Shown here: positions 54,094 through 62,604 of the stretch, in pieces
Layout: each line of letters starts with the position of its first letter
How positions within the stretch are numbered: the first letter of the stretch is position 1
Assembly (NCBI RefSeq): GCF_041240605.1
Contig: NZ_CP162487.1
Coordinates: 1,309,001-1,373,000 of the forward strand
Source: Xanthomonas sp. DAR 80977
Lineage (GTDB): Bacteria; Pseudomonadota; Gammaproteobacteria; Xanthomonadales; Xanthomonadaceae
DNA: 64,000 nucleotides
Direction of reading: 5' to 3'
Notes under the pieces: model-generated
What the model was told of the DNA's origin: nothing
The model's database searches: none
Seen by the model: the letters and a program-made list of their open reading frames with translations, nothing else
Program-made: the position numbers and the translations under genes

Positions 54094-56193
54094 GTGGGCA
54101 GCAGATGGCGGGCAGCGGTATGCGGTGCGGGACTGGCGCTGGGCGTCGGCGGGATCTGCGCGGCGGCCCCGGGCGACTGGTCCAGCTATGCCGGCGCGCC
54201 CGGTGGCGGCCAGCATTCGCCGCTGACCCAGATCACCCCGGACAACGTGGGACGGCTGCGCATCGCCTGGTCGTTCCGCACCGGTGAACTCGGCGCGGGC
54301 CTGCCCGATCCGGAGCGGCGCCGCTTCGAGGCCAACCCGCTGGTGCTGGGCGGGCGCATGTACCTGGTCACCGGCACCGGCATCGCCTTCGCGCTGGACG
54401 CGGCCAGCGGCCGCGAACTGTGGTCGTTCGACGCCAAGGTCGCGCGCGGCAAGCACTACAGCGACCCGGCCTCGCGCGGGGTGAGTTTCTGGCGCGACGC
54501 GCAGGCCGTGGACGGCGCCTGCCGCGAGCGCATCGTGTTCGGCACCCTGGACGCGCGACTGGTCGCGCTGGACGCCGCCGACGGTCGGCCCTGCGCCGGG
54601 TTCGGCACTGCCGGCAGCATCGACCTGCGGGCCGGGATCGACGTGCAGGACAGGCCCGGCGACGCCTGGGCCAACTATGCGGTGACCTCGCCGCCGCTGG
54701 TGGCCGGCGACGTGCTGGTGGTGGGCAGTTCGATCGGCGACAACCGCGGGCATGCGCTGGAGCAGGGTGTGGTGCGCGGCTACGACGCGCGCAGCGGCCG
54801 CGAGCTGTGGCGCTGGGACCCGGTGCCGCGCGACCCGGCCGCCACGGCCGCGGCCGGCTGGCAACCGGCGCAGGCCGCCACGGTCGGCGGCGGCAACGCC
54901 TGGGCGCCGCTGGCGGTGGATCCGGCGCTGGGGCTAGTGTACGTGCCGACCGGCTCGGCCAGTCCCGACTACTACGGCGGCGAGCGGCTCGGCGACAACC
55001 GCGACGCGAATTCGCTGGTGGCGCTGGACCTGCACAGCGGGCGCCGGGTGTGGGCGCAGCAACTTGTGCATCACGACCTGTGGGACTACGACCTGGCCTC
55101 GCAGCCGGTGCTGGCCACGGTGCAGACCGCGCAGGGTCCACGCGAGGCGGTGCTGCAGGCGACCAAGACCGGCTTCCTGTTCGCCTTCGACCGCCGCGAC
55201 GGCAGCCCGGTGTTCCCGATCAGCGAAGTGCCGGTGCCGGCGACGGACGTACCCGGCGAGCGCGTCTCGCCGACCCAGCCGATGCCCGAGCCGGCGCTGC
55301 GGCTGGCGCGGCATACGCCGCTGACCGCCGCCGATGCCTGGGGGGCGACCCCGGGCGCGCGCCGCGAATGCGCCGCGCTGATCGCCGGGTTGCGTTCGGA
55401 AGGCCTGTTCACCCCACCCAGCGTGCGCGGCACGATCGCGCTGCCGGGCTGGGCCGGCGGGGTGAACTGGGGCGGCATCGCGGTGGACCCGCAGCGCCAG
55501 CTGGCGATCCTGCCGGTGTCGGACCTGCCGATGCAGGTGGCGCTGATCCCGCGCGCGCAGTTCCGCGACAGCGACCACGCGCGTTATCCCGACCAGCAGT
55601 TCAACGACATGCAGGGCACGCCGTACTACATGCGCCGCGGCATGCTGGGCTCGTCCGGCGGCGTTCCCTGCGTCAAGCCGCCGTGGGGACGGCTGGTGGC
55701 GGTGGACCTGCGCACGCGCAAGATCGCCTGGGAACGCCCGCTCGGCACGCTGGAAGAGCGGCTGCCGTGGCTGCCGCTGGACGTGGGCACGCCGCTGCTC
55801 GGCGGCGCGGTGACCACCGCCAGCGGCCTGACGTTCATCGCCGCGGCCGCCGATTCGCGCCTGCGCGCGCTCGACAGCGCCAGCGGCAAGACCCTGTGGG
55901 ACGCCAAGCTGCCCGCCGGCGGCCAGGCCACGCCCTCGGTCTATGCGGTCGGCGGGAAACAATACGTGGTGATCGCCGCCGGCGGCCGCGAGGGCATGGG
56001 CACGATGGGCGACTACGTGGTCGCCTATACGCTCGATGGCGAGGGCAAAGAGGTGGTGTTCCAGCACGGCGTGGCCGCGCGCATGGCGACGCTGGGCCTC
56101 GTCGCGCTGGTGCTGCTCGCGGGCGTGGTGGCGCTATGGCGGCGCTGGCATCGGCTGCGTCGTGCGGGGGCTGGGAGTCGCGGCAACGGATGA
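54094..56193 (+). CDS. PQQ-dependent dehydrogenase, glucose dehydrogenase-like
   Basis: This 699-residue protein resembles the propeller domain of membrane glucose dehydrogenase, which oxidises sugars or alcohols in the periplasm with PQQ and passes electrons to quinone. Blocks include QHSPLTQITPDNVGRLRIAW, VTSPPLVAGDVLVVGSSIGD, VHHDLWDYDL and TKTGFLFAFDRRDGSPVFP. The usual five N-terminal membrane segments are absent; instead a signal-like start and one hydrophobic segment near the end (MATLGLVALVLLAGVVALW) suggest a C-terminal anchor. No CxxCH heme site. I chose the GTG at 54094 (AGGAG nine bases upstream); an ATG at 54076 is also possible. No pqq genes are in the window. Confidence 0.85.
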   Translation: MGSRWRAAVCGAGLALGVGGICAAAPGDWSSYAGAPGGGQHSPLTQITPDNVGRLRIAWSFRTGELGAGLPDPERRRFEANPLVLGGRMYLVTGTGIAFALDAASGRELWSFDAKVARGKHYSDPASRGVSFWRDAQAVDGACRERIVFGTLDARLVALDAADGRPCAGFGTAGSIDLRAGIDVQDRPGDAWANYAVTSPPLVAGDVLVVGSSIGDNRGHALEQGVVRGYDARSGRELWRWDPVPRDPAATAAAGWQPAQAATVGGGNAWAPLAVDPALGLVYVPTGSASPDYYGGERLGDNRDANSLVALDLHSGRRVWAQQLVHHDLWDYDLASQPVLATVQTAQGPREAVLQATKTGFLFAFDRRDGSPVFPISEVPVPATDVPGERVSPTQPMPEPALRLARHTPLTAADAWGATPGARRECAALIAGLRSEGLFTPPSVRGTIALPGWAGGVNWGGIAVDPQRQLAILPVSDLPMQVALIPRAQFRDSDHARYPDQQFNDMQGTPYYMRRGMLGSSGGVPCVKPPWGRLVAVDLRTRKIAWERPLGTLEERLPWLPLDVGTPLLGGAVTTASGLTFIAAAADSRLRALDSASGKTLWDAKLPAGGQATPSVYAVGGKQYVVIAAGGREGMGTMGDYVVAYTLDGEGKEVVFQHGVAARMATLGLVALVLLAGVVALWRRWHRLRRAGAGSRGNG

Positions 56194-56221
56194 GGCGATG
56201 CGCGACAGGTCGCTCCTTTCT

Positions 56222-56577
56222 TGTGGGAGCGACTTCAGTCGCGACGCGCGGTCTGTCAGCGACTGGCTTCGGAGCCAGTCGGGACTGAAGTCCCTCCCAC
56301 AGTGCACCCCGCCGGCTCCCGGCACACCACCCGTTGTAGGAGAGGCTTCAGCCGCGACACGGAGCCGGCCGGCGGCCGGCTTCGGACACCGTCGGGACTG
56401 AAGTCCCTCCCACAGTGCACCCAGTCGGCCCCGGGCACACCACCCGTTGTAGGAGCGGCTTCAGCCGCGACACGAAGCCGGCCGACGGCCGCTTTCGGAT
56501 ACTGTCGAGATGAAGTCCCTCCTGCGGTGCACCCAGCCGGCACGCTGCGCGTTGTGGGAGCGACTTCAGTCGCGACG
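56222..56577. repeat. Tandem array of REP-like units, family B, copy 5
   Basis: Units of about 104-114 bases repeat (starts near 56222, 56335, 56449 and 56553). Each begins with a forward TGTAGGAGCGGCTTCAGCCG-type unit and carries an inverted, looser partner (GACTGAAGTCCCTCC type). The array fills most of the 625-base gap before nadE. It has no spacer pattern of a CRISPR. Confidence 0.85.
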
Positions 56578-56818
56578 CGGGGCCGGTCAGCGCGCCGGCT
56601 TCGGGTCGGGACCGGAATCCTTGCCGCCGTGCATCCCCTCGCGCGGCATGGCGCGAGCATGACTCAGGCGTCGGCCGCGGTACGGTGCGGCGCTACACTG
56701 CGCAGTGCCGGTGTACTGATGCGTCGGATCCGTTGCTGCCGGCGCTGTCTGCTCGGCGCGGCCGGGCCTCCGCGCGACCGCGACGCGGCTTCTTCCTCCC
56801 GCCCCTGCAAGGTTGTCC

Positions 56819-58462
56819 ATGTCTTCGTCTTCTTCCCTTCGCATCGCCATGGCCCAGTTCGATTTCCCGGTCGGCGCCGTCGCCCAGAACACCGACCGGA
56901 TCGTCGCGATGATCGAGGAGGCGCGCGACGAATACGGCGCCGACATCGTGCTGTTCCCGGAGCTGGCGGTCAGCGGCTATCCGCCGGAGGACCTGCTGCT
57001 GCGGCCCGGCTTCCTCGCCGATTGCGAACTGGCGGTGCAGCGCATCGCGGTGCGCGTGCACGGCATCGTCGCGGTGGTCGGCTGGCCGCAGAGCGCCGGC
57101 AGCGTGGTCTACAACGCGGCCAGCGTGCTGCGCGGCGGGCAGATCGAAACCACCTACCGCAAGCGCGAACTGCCCAACTACGCGGTGTTCGACGAGCGCC
57201 GCTACTTCGACGTCGATCCGGACGGCGGCAGCTGCGTGTTCGAGGTCAAGGGCACGCCGGTCGGGCTGGTGATCTGCGAGGACCTGTGGTTCCCCGAGCC
57301 GCTGGCCGATACCGCGCGCCATGGCGCCGAACTGGTGCTGGTCCCTAACGCCTCGCCGTACGAGCGCGGCAAGCACGCGCAGCGCGATGCGCTGCTGGCC
57401 GAGCGCACCCGCGAGACCGGCGTGGCGCTGGCCTATCTCAACGTGGTCGGCGGCCAGGATGCGCTGGTGTTCGACGGCGCCTCGGTGGTCGCCGACGGCG
57501 ACGGCAGCGTGCATCCGGCCGCGGCGGCATTCACCGACCAATGGCTGGTGGTGGACTACGCCACGCAGGCGCGTGCGTTCACCCCGTTGCGCTGGATCGA
57601 CGACGGCGACGAGAGCATGGATGCGCTGGCCTGGCGCGCGGTGGTGCGCGGGCTGCGCGACTATTGCGGCAAGAACCGCTTTTCCAAGGTATGGCTGGGC
57701 CTGTCCGGCGGCATCGACTCGGCGCTGGTGCTGGCGATGGCGGTGGACGCGCTGGGCGCGGACAACGTCACCGCGGTACGGCTGCCGTCGCGCTACACGG
57801 CCGAGATGTCCAACGACCTGGCCGACGAGCAGTGCCGCGCGCTGGGGGTGAAGCTGGAGACGGTGGCGATCGAGCCGGCGTTCGAGGGCCTGCTGCAGGC
57901 GCTCAGCCCCCTGTTCGAAGGCACCCAGCCCGACGTCACCGAAGAGAACCTGCAGTCGCGCAGCCGTGGCGTGATCCTGATGGCGCTGGCCAACAAGTTC
58001 GGCGGGCTGCTGCTGACCACCGGCAACAAGAGCGAGTACGCGGTCGGCTACGCCACCATCTACGGCGACATGTGCGGCGGCTATGCGCCGCTGAAGGACC
58101 TGTACAAGACCGAGGTGTTCGGCCTGGCGAAGTGGCGCAACACGGTGGGCGGCGCGCCGGTGATCCCGCCGGCGGTGATCGCGCGGCCGCCGTCGGCAGA
58201 GCTGCGCGCCAACCAGACCGACCAGGATTCGCTGCCGCCCTACGACGTGCTCGACGGCATCCTGTACCGCTACGTCGACCAGGAGGAATCGCGCGACGAG
58301 ATCGTCGCCGCCGGCTACGCCGCCGAGGTGGTCGATCACGTGGTGCGGCTGGTGCGCATCACCGAATGGAAGCGGCACCAGGCCGCGCCGGGACCGAAGG
58401 TGTCGCGCCGCGCGTTCGGCCGCGAGCGGCGTTATCCGATCACCAACGGGTATCAGGCGTAG
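56819..58462 (+). CDS. nadE: Glutamine-dependent NAD+ synthase
   Basis: This 547-residue enzyme amidates nicotinic acid adenine dinucleotide to NAD+ with glutamine as nitrogen source. The N-terminal nitrilase-like glutaminase has the triad in FPELAVSGYP (Glu), YRKRELPNY (Lys) and LVICEDLWFP (Cys). The C-terminal synthetase has LSGGIDSALV (PP-loop) and TTGNKSEYAVGYATIYGD. The start is the ATG giving MSSSSSLR, with AAGG six bases upstream; a TTG two codons earlier is not needed. Confidence 0.95.
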   Translation: MSSSSSLRIAMAQFDFPVGAVAQNTDRIVAMIEEARDEYGADIVLFPELAVSGYPPEDLLLRPGFLADCELAVQRIAVRVHGIVAVVGWPQSAGSVVYNAASVLRGGQIETTYRKRELPNYAVFDERRYFDVDPDGGSCVFEVKGTPVGLVICEDLWFPEPLADTARHGAELVLVPNASPYERGKHAQRDALLAERTRETGVALAYLNVVGGQDALVFDGASVVADGDGSVHPAAAAFTDQWLVVDYATQARAFTPLRWIDDGDESMDALAWRAVVRGLRDYCGKNRFSKVWLGLSGGIDSALVLAMAVDALGADNVTAVRLPSRYTAEMSNDLADEQCRALGVKLETVAIEPAFEGLLQALSPLFEGTQPDVTEENLQSRSRGVILMALANKFGGLLLTTGNKSEYAVGYATIYGDMCGGYAPLKDLYKTEVFGLAKWRNTVGGAPVIPPAVIARPPSAELRANQTDQDSLPPYDVLDGILYRYVDQEESRDEIVAAGYAAEVVDHVVRLVRITEWKRHQAAPGPKVSRRAFGRERRYPITNGYQA

Positions 58463-58535
58463 GCGGGAGCACGGCGTCGCGGTCTCGCGGCGTTCGCTGC
58501 GTAGCGAGCCCTCTGGTTGTGTTCTGTCGGGTGGA

Positions 58536-58562
58536 GGTCGCGGCTGAAGCCGCTCCTACAGG
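58536..58562 (-). repeat. REP-like unit, family B, copy 6 (single)
   Basis: A GTCGCGGCTGAAGCCGCTCC-type unit in the gap between convergent nadE and egtD. No inverted partner is seen beside it. Confidence 0.65.
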
Positions 58563-58586
58563 GAGCGGTTTCCGGTCCGCCCGCCG

Positions 58587-59570
58587 TTACAGCGGCTGCA
58601 GCAGCCGCAACCCGAACGCATCGCCCTGCGCATTCCAGCCGTGGCTGACCCGCAGCCCGGCGGCCGCGGCCATCTCGCCGAAACTCTGGTCGCTGTACTT
58701 GTGGCTGTATTCGACCTGCATGGCTTCACCGGCGGCGAAGTCGAAGCGCTGCCCGGCCACGTGCACCTGCTGCGCGCGCTGGCTGACCAGGAAGGTCTCG
58801 ATGCGCTGGCGTTCGCGCGAATACACCGCGCGATGGCGGAACTGGTCGAGGGCGAAGTCGCTGCCGATCTCGCGATTGAGCCGGCGCAGCAGGTTCACGG
58901 TGAACTCGGCGGTGATGCCGGCCGCGTCGTTGTAGGCCGCTTCCAGCACCGACACGTCCTTGATCAGGTCGATGCCGATCAGGGCGCAGCCGTCGTGGCG
59001 CATGGTCTCGCGCATCGACGCCAGCAGCCTGATGCCGTCGTCGCGGGTGAAGTTGCCCAGGGTGGAGCCGGGGAAGAACACCAGGGTGCGGCGCGCGCTG
59101 CGCTGCGGCGCCGGCAGCGCCACCGGGGCGGTGAAGTCGGCGCAGACCGGCAGCATCTGGATGCGCGGAAAGCGTTCGGCCAGGCGCGCGGTGCTGGACA
59201 TCAGCATGTCGCGCGAGATCTCGATCGGGGTGTAGGCCACCGGCTCGCGCAGGCCTTCCAGCAGCAGTTCGGTCTTGCGTCCGCTGCCGCTGCCCAGTTC
59301 CACCACGTGCGCACCGAGACCCACCGCCTGCGCGATCGACGGCATCCGCGCTTCCAGCAGGCTCAGCTCGGTGCGGGTCAGGTAGTACTCGGGCTGGCGG
59401 GTGATCGCCTCGAACAGGCGCGAGCCCTCGGCATCGTAGAAATACTTGGACGGCAATTGCTTGGGGCTGCGCGACAGGCCGGCGATCGCATCGGCGGCGA
59501 TGTCGTCCGGCTGCGGATGCAGGTCGGTGAGCGCGGCTTCGGTCAGGGCGCGGGCGGTGGCGGCGTTCAT
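58587..59570 (-). CDS. egtD: L-histidine N(alpha)-methyltransferase (ergothioneine)
   Basis: EgtD methylates histidine three times to hercynine, the first step of ergothioneine synthesis. The 327-residue protein has the family start SPKQLPSKYFYDAEGSRLFE, the SAM motif ELGSGSGRKTELLL, YTPIEISRDML and FPGSTLGNF. Its start overlaps the egtB stop by four bases, so the pair is translationally coupled. Confidence 0.93.
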   Translation of the reverse strand: MNAATARALTEAALTDLHPQPDDIAADAIAGLSRSPKQLPSKYFYDAEGSRLFEAITRQPEYYLTRTELSLLEARMPSIAQAVGLGAHVVELGSGSGRKTELLLEGLREPVAYTPIEISRDMLMSSTARLAERFPRIQMLPVCADFTAPVALPAPQRSARRTLVFFPGSTLGNFTRDDGIRLLASMRETMRHDGCALIGIDLIKDVSVLEAAYNDAAGITAEFTVNLLRRLNREIGSDFALDQFRHRAVYSRERQRIETFLVSQRAQQVHVAGQRFDFAAGEAMQVEYSHKYSDQSFGEMAAAAGLRVSHGWNAQGDAFGLRLLQPL

Positions 59571-60856
59571 GCGGGATCCTTGGCCAGGCGCACGCCGGCG
59601 AATTGCCAGCGCGCATCGGAGGGGAAGAAATTGCGGTAGCTGGCGCGGATGTGGTCGTGCGGCGTGGCGCAGCTGCCGCCGCGCAACACCCACTGCGCGT
59701 TCATGAACTTGCCGTTGTATTCGCCCAGCGCGCCCGCCCACGGGCGGAAGCCGGGGTAGGCCAGGTAGGCGCTGCCGGTCCATTCCCAGACATCGCCGAA
59801 CAACTGCTGCAGGCCGGCCTCGGCCGGCGCGGCGGACTGCGGGTGCAGCGCATCGGCGTCGACGAAGTTGCCGGCGATGGCCACGCCGGTGGCGGCCTGT
59901 TCCCATTCGGCTTCGGTCGGCAGCCGCGCGCCGGCCCAGCGCGCATAGGCGTCGGCCTCGAACAGGCTGATGTGGCAGACCGGCGCATGCGGATCGCGCT
60001 CGCGCCAGCCGCCCAGGGTGAACTCGCGCGCGCCGTCGGCATGCCAGTACAGCGGCCGTTGCCAATCCTCGGCGTTGCGCCGCGCCCAGCCGTCGCTGAG
60101 CCACAGGGCGACGTTGCGGTAGCCGCCGTCGGCGACGAACGCGGCGTACTCGGCATTGCTCACCGGGCGGCTGGCCAGCGCATGCGCCGGCACCAGCACG
60201 CGGTGCCGCGGCGATTCGTTGTCGTAGGCGAACCCGGCGTGCGCCGGCCAGCCGGGGGCGCCGATCTCGCACAGCTGCTCGTCGCGGTGGATCCAGCGCA
60301 GCGCGGTGGCCGGTGCATGCGCCATTGCCAGGTCGTGGCGATAGGCCGGGGCCAGCGGATTGCTCCAGAACGCGTGCTTGATGTCGGTCAGCAGCAGTTC
60401 CTGGTGCTGCTGCTCGTGGTGCAGGCCCAGTTCCAGCACCTGCAGCGTCTGCGCCGACAGGTCGCCGGCCTGCAGCCGCGCCAGCACCCGCGCCTCGACC
60501 TCGGCGCGGTAGTCGCGCACCTGCGCCATGGACGGGCGCGACAGCAGGCCGCGGCGCGGCCGCGCATGCATCGGGCCGACGCTCTGGTAGTAGCTGTTGA
60601 ACAGGTAGTCCCACTGCGGATCGACCGCGCGGTAGCCGGCGTCCGCGCCCAGCACGAAGCGTTCGAAGAACCAGGTGGTATGCGCCAGGTGCCATTTCGC
60701 AGGACTGGCGTCGTCCATGCTCTGCACCATCGCGTCCTCCTCGCTCAGCGGCGCGGCGAGGTGGCCGGTGCGCTGGCGGACGCTGCGGAAACGCGCCGCC
60801 AGCGGCACGGCGGACGCTGCGGGCGTGGGGGATGCCGCCGGAGAGGTCGCTTGCAT
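59567..60856 (-). CDS. egtB: Hercynine sulfoxide synthase-like iron enzyme
   Basis: EgtB joins hercynine to a thiol donor with O2 using non-heme iron. The 429-residue protein has an N-terminal DinB-like domain with iron ligands in WHLAHT (H59) and HHEQQHQE (H147, H151), and a C-terminal formylglycine-generating-enzyme-type domain (RLPTEAEWEQAATG; VWEWTGSAY; WVLRGGSCATP). No egtA or egtC gene is close, so the thiol donor (cysteine or gamma-glutamylcysteine) is open. First gene of the egtB-egtD operon. Confidence 0.9.
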   Translation of the reverse strand: MQATSPAASPTPAASAVPLAARFRSVRQRTGHLAAPLSEEDAMVQSMDDASPAKWHLAHTTWFFERFVLGADAGYRAVDPQWDYLFNSYYQSVGPMHARPRRGLLSRPSMAQVRDYRAEVEARVLARLQAGDLSAQTLQVLELGLHHEQQHQELLLTDIKHAFWSNPLAPAYRHDLAMAHAPATALRWIHRDEQLCEIGAPGWPAHAGFAYDNESPRHRVLVPAHALASRPVSNAEYAAFVADGGYRNVALWLSDGWARRNAEDWQRPLYWHADGAREFTLGGWRERDPHAPVCHISLFEADAYARWAGARLPTEAEWEQAATGVAIAGNFVDADALHPQSAAPAEAGLQQLFGDVWEWTGSAYLAYPGFRPWAGALGEYNGKFMNAQWVLRGGSCATPHDHIRASYRNFFPSDARWQFAGVRLAKDPA

Positions 60857-60981
60857 CCGGCAAGCTTAGGGGAAGACCGTGAACATGCCGTCATGCGCAA
60901 TGGAACGTCGCGTTACGCTAGTGCCTGTTCATGCGAATGGGGCAGGCCTCGCCCCGCTCGCGCCAACCGGCCGCAACGCGC

Positions 60982-62196
60982 ATGTCTCCAGCAGTCCCTC
61001 GCAACGCATTCATGTCAGCATCCGCGGGAGCGACGGCCCCGCTCGACCTCGCCGAGGCGGCGCAGGCCTTCGTCCTGCCCGACGGGGTGCGCTATCTGGA
61101 CACCGCCAGCAAGGGGCCGCGGCTGGCCAGCGTGCTTGCCGCGGGACAGGCGGCGCTGGCCGATTCGATCGCGCCATGGACGCTGTCCTTCGACGCCTGG
61201 CGCGCGCAGATCGAGACCTTGCGCGGCCTGGCCGCGGCGACGCTGTTCGAAGACGACGTCGACGGCGTGGCGATGCTGCCGTCGGCCGCCTACGGCCTGG
61301 CCACCGCGGCGCGGCAATTGCCGCTGGCGGCCGGCGAGGCGGTGTTGCTGCTCGACGGCCAGTTCCCGTCGAACCTGTTGCTGTGGCAGCAGCGCTGCGC
61401 CGAGACCGGCGCGCAGTTGGCGGTGGTGCGGCGCGGACCCGGGCAGGACTGGACCGAGGCGGTGCTGGCGGCGCTGGACGCGCAGCCGCGGGTGCGCATC
61501 GCGACGCTGCCCAATGCCTACTGGCGCGACGGCGCGCTGCTGGACCTGGACCGCATCGCCGCGCGCGTGCATGCGGCCGGCGCGGCGCTGGTGCTGGACC
61601 TGAGCCAGAGCCTGGGCGTGCTGCCGGCGCGGCTGGCGGCGTGGCGGCCGGACTTCGTGGTCGCGGTCGGGCACAAGTGGCTGCTCGGGCCGATGGGGCT
61701 GGCCTGGCTGTGGGCGGCGCCGCATTGGCGTGCGCACGGCGTGCCGATCGAGCATCACTGGCAGGCCCGCGATCCCGGCGCCGACTGGCATTTCCCGGTC
61801 GAGGCACCGCCGCCGTTCCGCGCCGGCGCGCGCCGCTTCGATGCCGGCGGTGTCGCCGAGCCGCTGCGGCTGGCGATGGCCACCGCGGCGCTGCGTCAGC
61901 TGCAGCATTGGCAGCCGGCGCGGATCGCGGCGCGGCTGGGCGAGCTCGGTGCGGCGTTCGAGGATGAGCTGCAGGCGCAGGGCGCCGGCGACTGGACCGT
62001 GCCCGGGCATGCGCCGCACCTGAGCGCGCTGCGCCCGCCGGCACCGGCCATGCAGGCCTTGCTGCCGTGGCTGCAGCGCGCGCAGGTGATCTGCACGCAT
62101 CGCCATGGCGCGTTGCGCATCGCGCCATACCTGCAGCTGACGCCGGAGGCGATGCGCGGGCTGGCGCGGGAGATGGTGGCAGCGGCGCGGGGGTGA
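60982..62196 (+). CDS. PLP-dependent aminotransferase class V-like enzyme
   Basis: This 404-residue protein has the class V aminotransferase/cysteine desulfurase fold: GVRYLDTASKGP at the start, the cofactor aspartate and histidine region LVLDLSQSLGVLP, and the Schiff-base Lys232 in VAVGHKWLLGPMG. Its place divergent from egtB suggests EgtE, the C-S lyase that gives ergothioneine from the sulfoxide; this is inference by context only, as kynureninase-like relatives look similar. No start is marked by a good ribosome site; ATGs at 60982, 61012 and 60931 are possible. Confidence 0.75.
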   Translation: MSPAVPRNAFMSASAGATAPLDLAEAAQAFVLPDGVRYLDTASKGPRLASVLAAGQAALADSIAPWTLSFDAWRAQIETLRGLAAATLFEDDVDGVAMLPSAAYGLATAARQLPLAAGEAVLLLDGQFPSNLLLWQQRCAETGAQLAVVRRGPGQDWTEAVLAALDAQPRVRIATLPNAYWRDGALLDLDRIAARVHAAGAALVLDLSQSLGVLPARLAAWRPDFVVAVGHKWLLGPMGLAWLWAAPHWRAHGVPIEHHWQARDPGADWHFPVEAPPPFRAGARRFDAGGVAEPLRLAMATAALRQLQHWQPARIAARLGELGAAFEDELQAQGAGDWTVPGHAPHLSALRPPAPAMQALLPWLQRAQVICTHRHGALRIAPYLQLTPEAMRGLAREMVAAARG

Positions 62197-62604
62197 GCGC
62201 TGCATTCGCGAAACGCGTTCGCGGTGCTTGCATGGAGGAGAGGCTCTGGGTGGCCTCGGGCCGTCAGCCCCGACGGTGACTGGAGGGGGAGGTCCGCCGC
62301 TTCGTTCGTCGCGACTGAAGTCGCTCCCACAGGGGCTTGCGGGGAGCTTGCTGGGTGCGTTGTGGGAGGGGCTTCAGTCCCGACTGTGGCCGGAGCCTGG
62401 GAGGTTGGCCGCTTCGTTCGTCGCGGCTGAAGCCGCTCCTACAGGGCTTGCGGCACGCCGGCTGGGTGCACTGTAGGAGGGGCTTCAGCCCCGACAGGAT
62501 CCGAGCCGCTCGGCGATCGATGCCGTCTTGCGGCCAACGGTCCGAAGCCAGCCTGAGACGCTTCCACAGTGGCAGGCGTTCCGGGTGCCCGCGCCGCGTC
62601 CGCC
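62197..62604. other. Gap with REP array before the ABC transporter gene
   Basis: These 408 bases between convergent genes hold four family B units and no gene. See the array entry at 62309. Confidence 0.5.
62309..62500. repeat. REP-like array, family B, copy 7
   Basis: Alternating inverted units lie at about 62309-62332 (reverse), 62360-62384 (forward), 62419-62443 (reverse) and 62471-62497 (forward). Together they form two long hairpins. Unlike the 56222 array, the spacers between units are not closely alike. Confidence 0.8.

Noticed and set aside
56222..56577. CRISPR array
   Set aside because: Units are 104-114 bases long with imperfect inverted parts and similar spacers; no cas genes are in the window.
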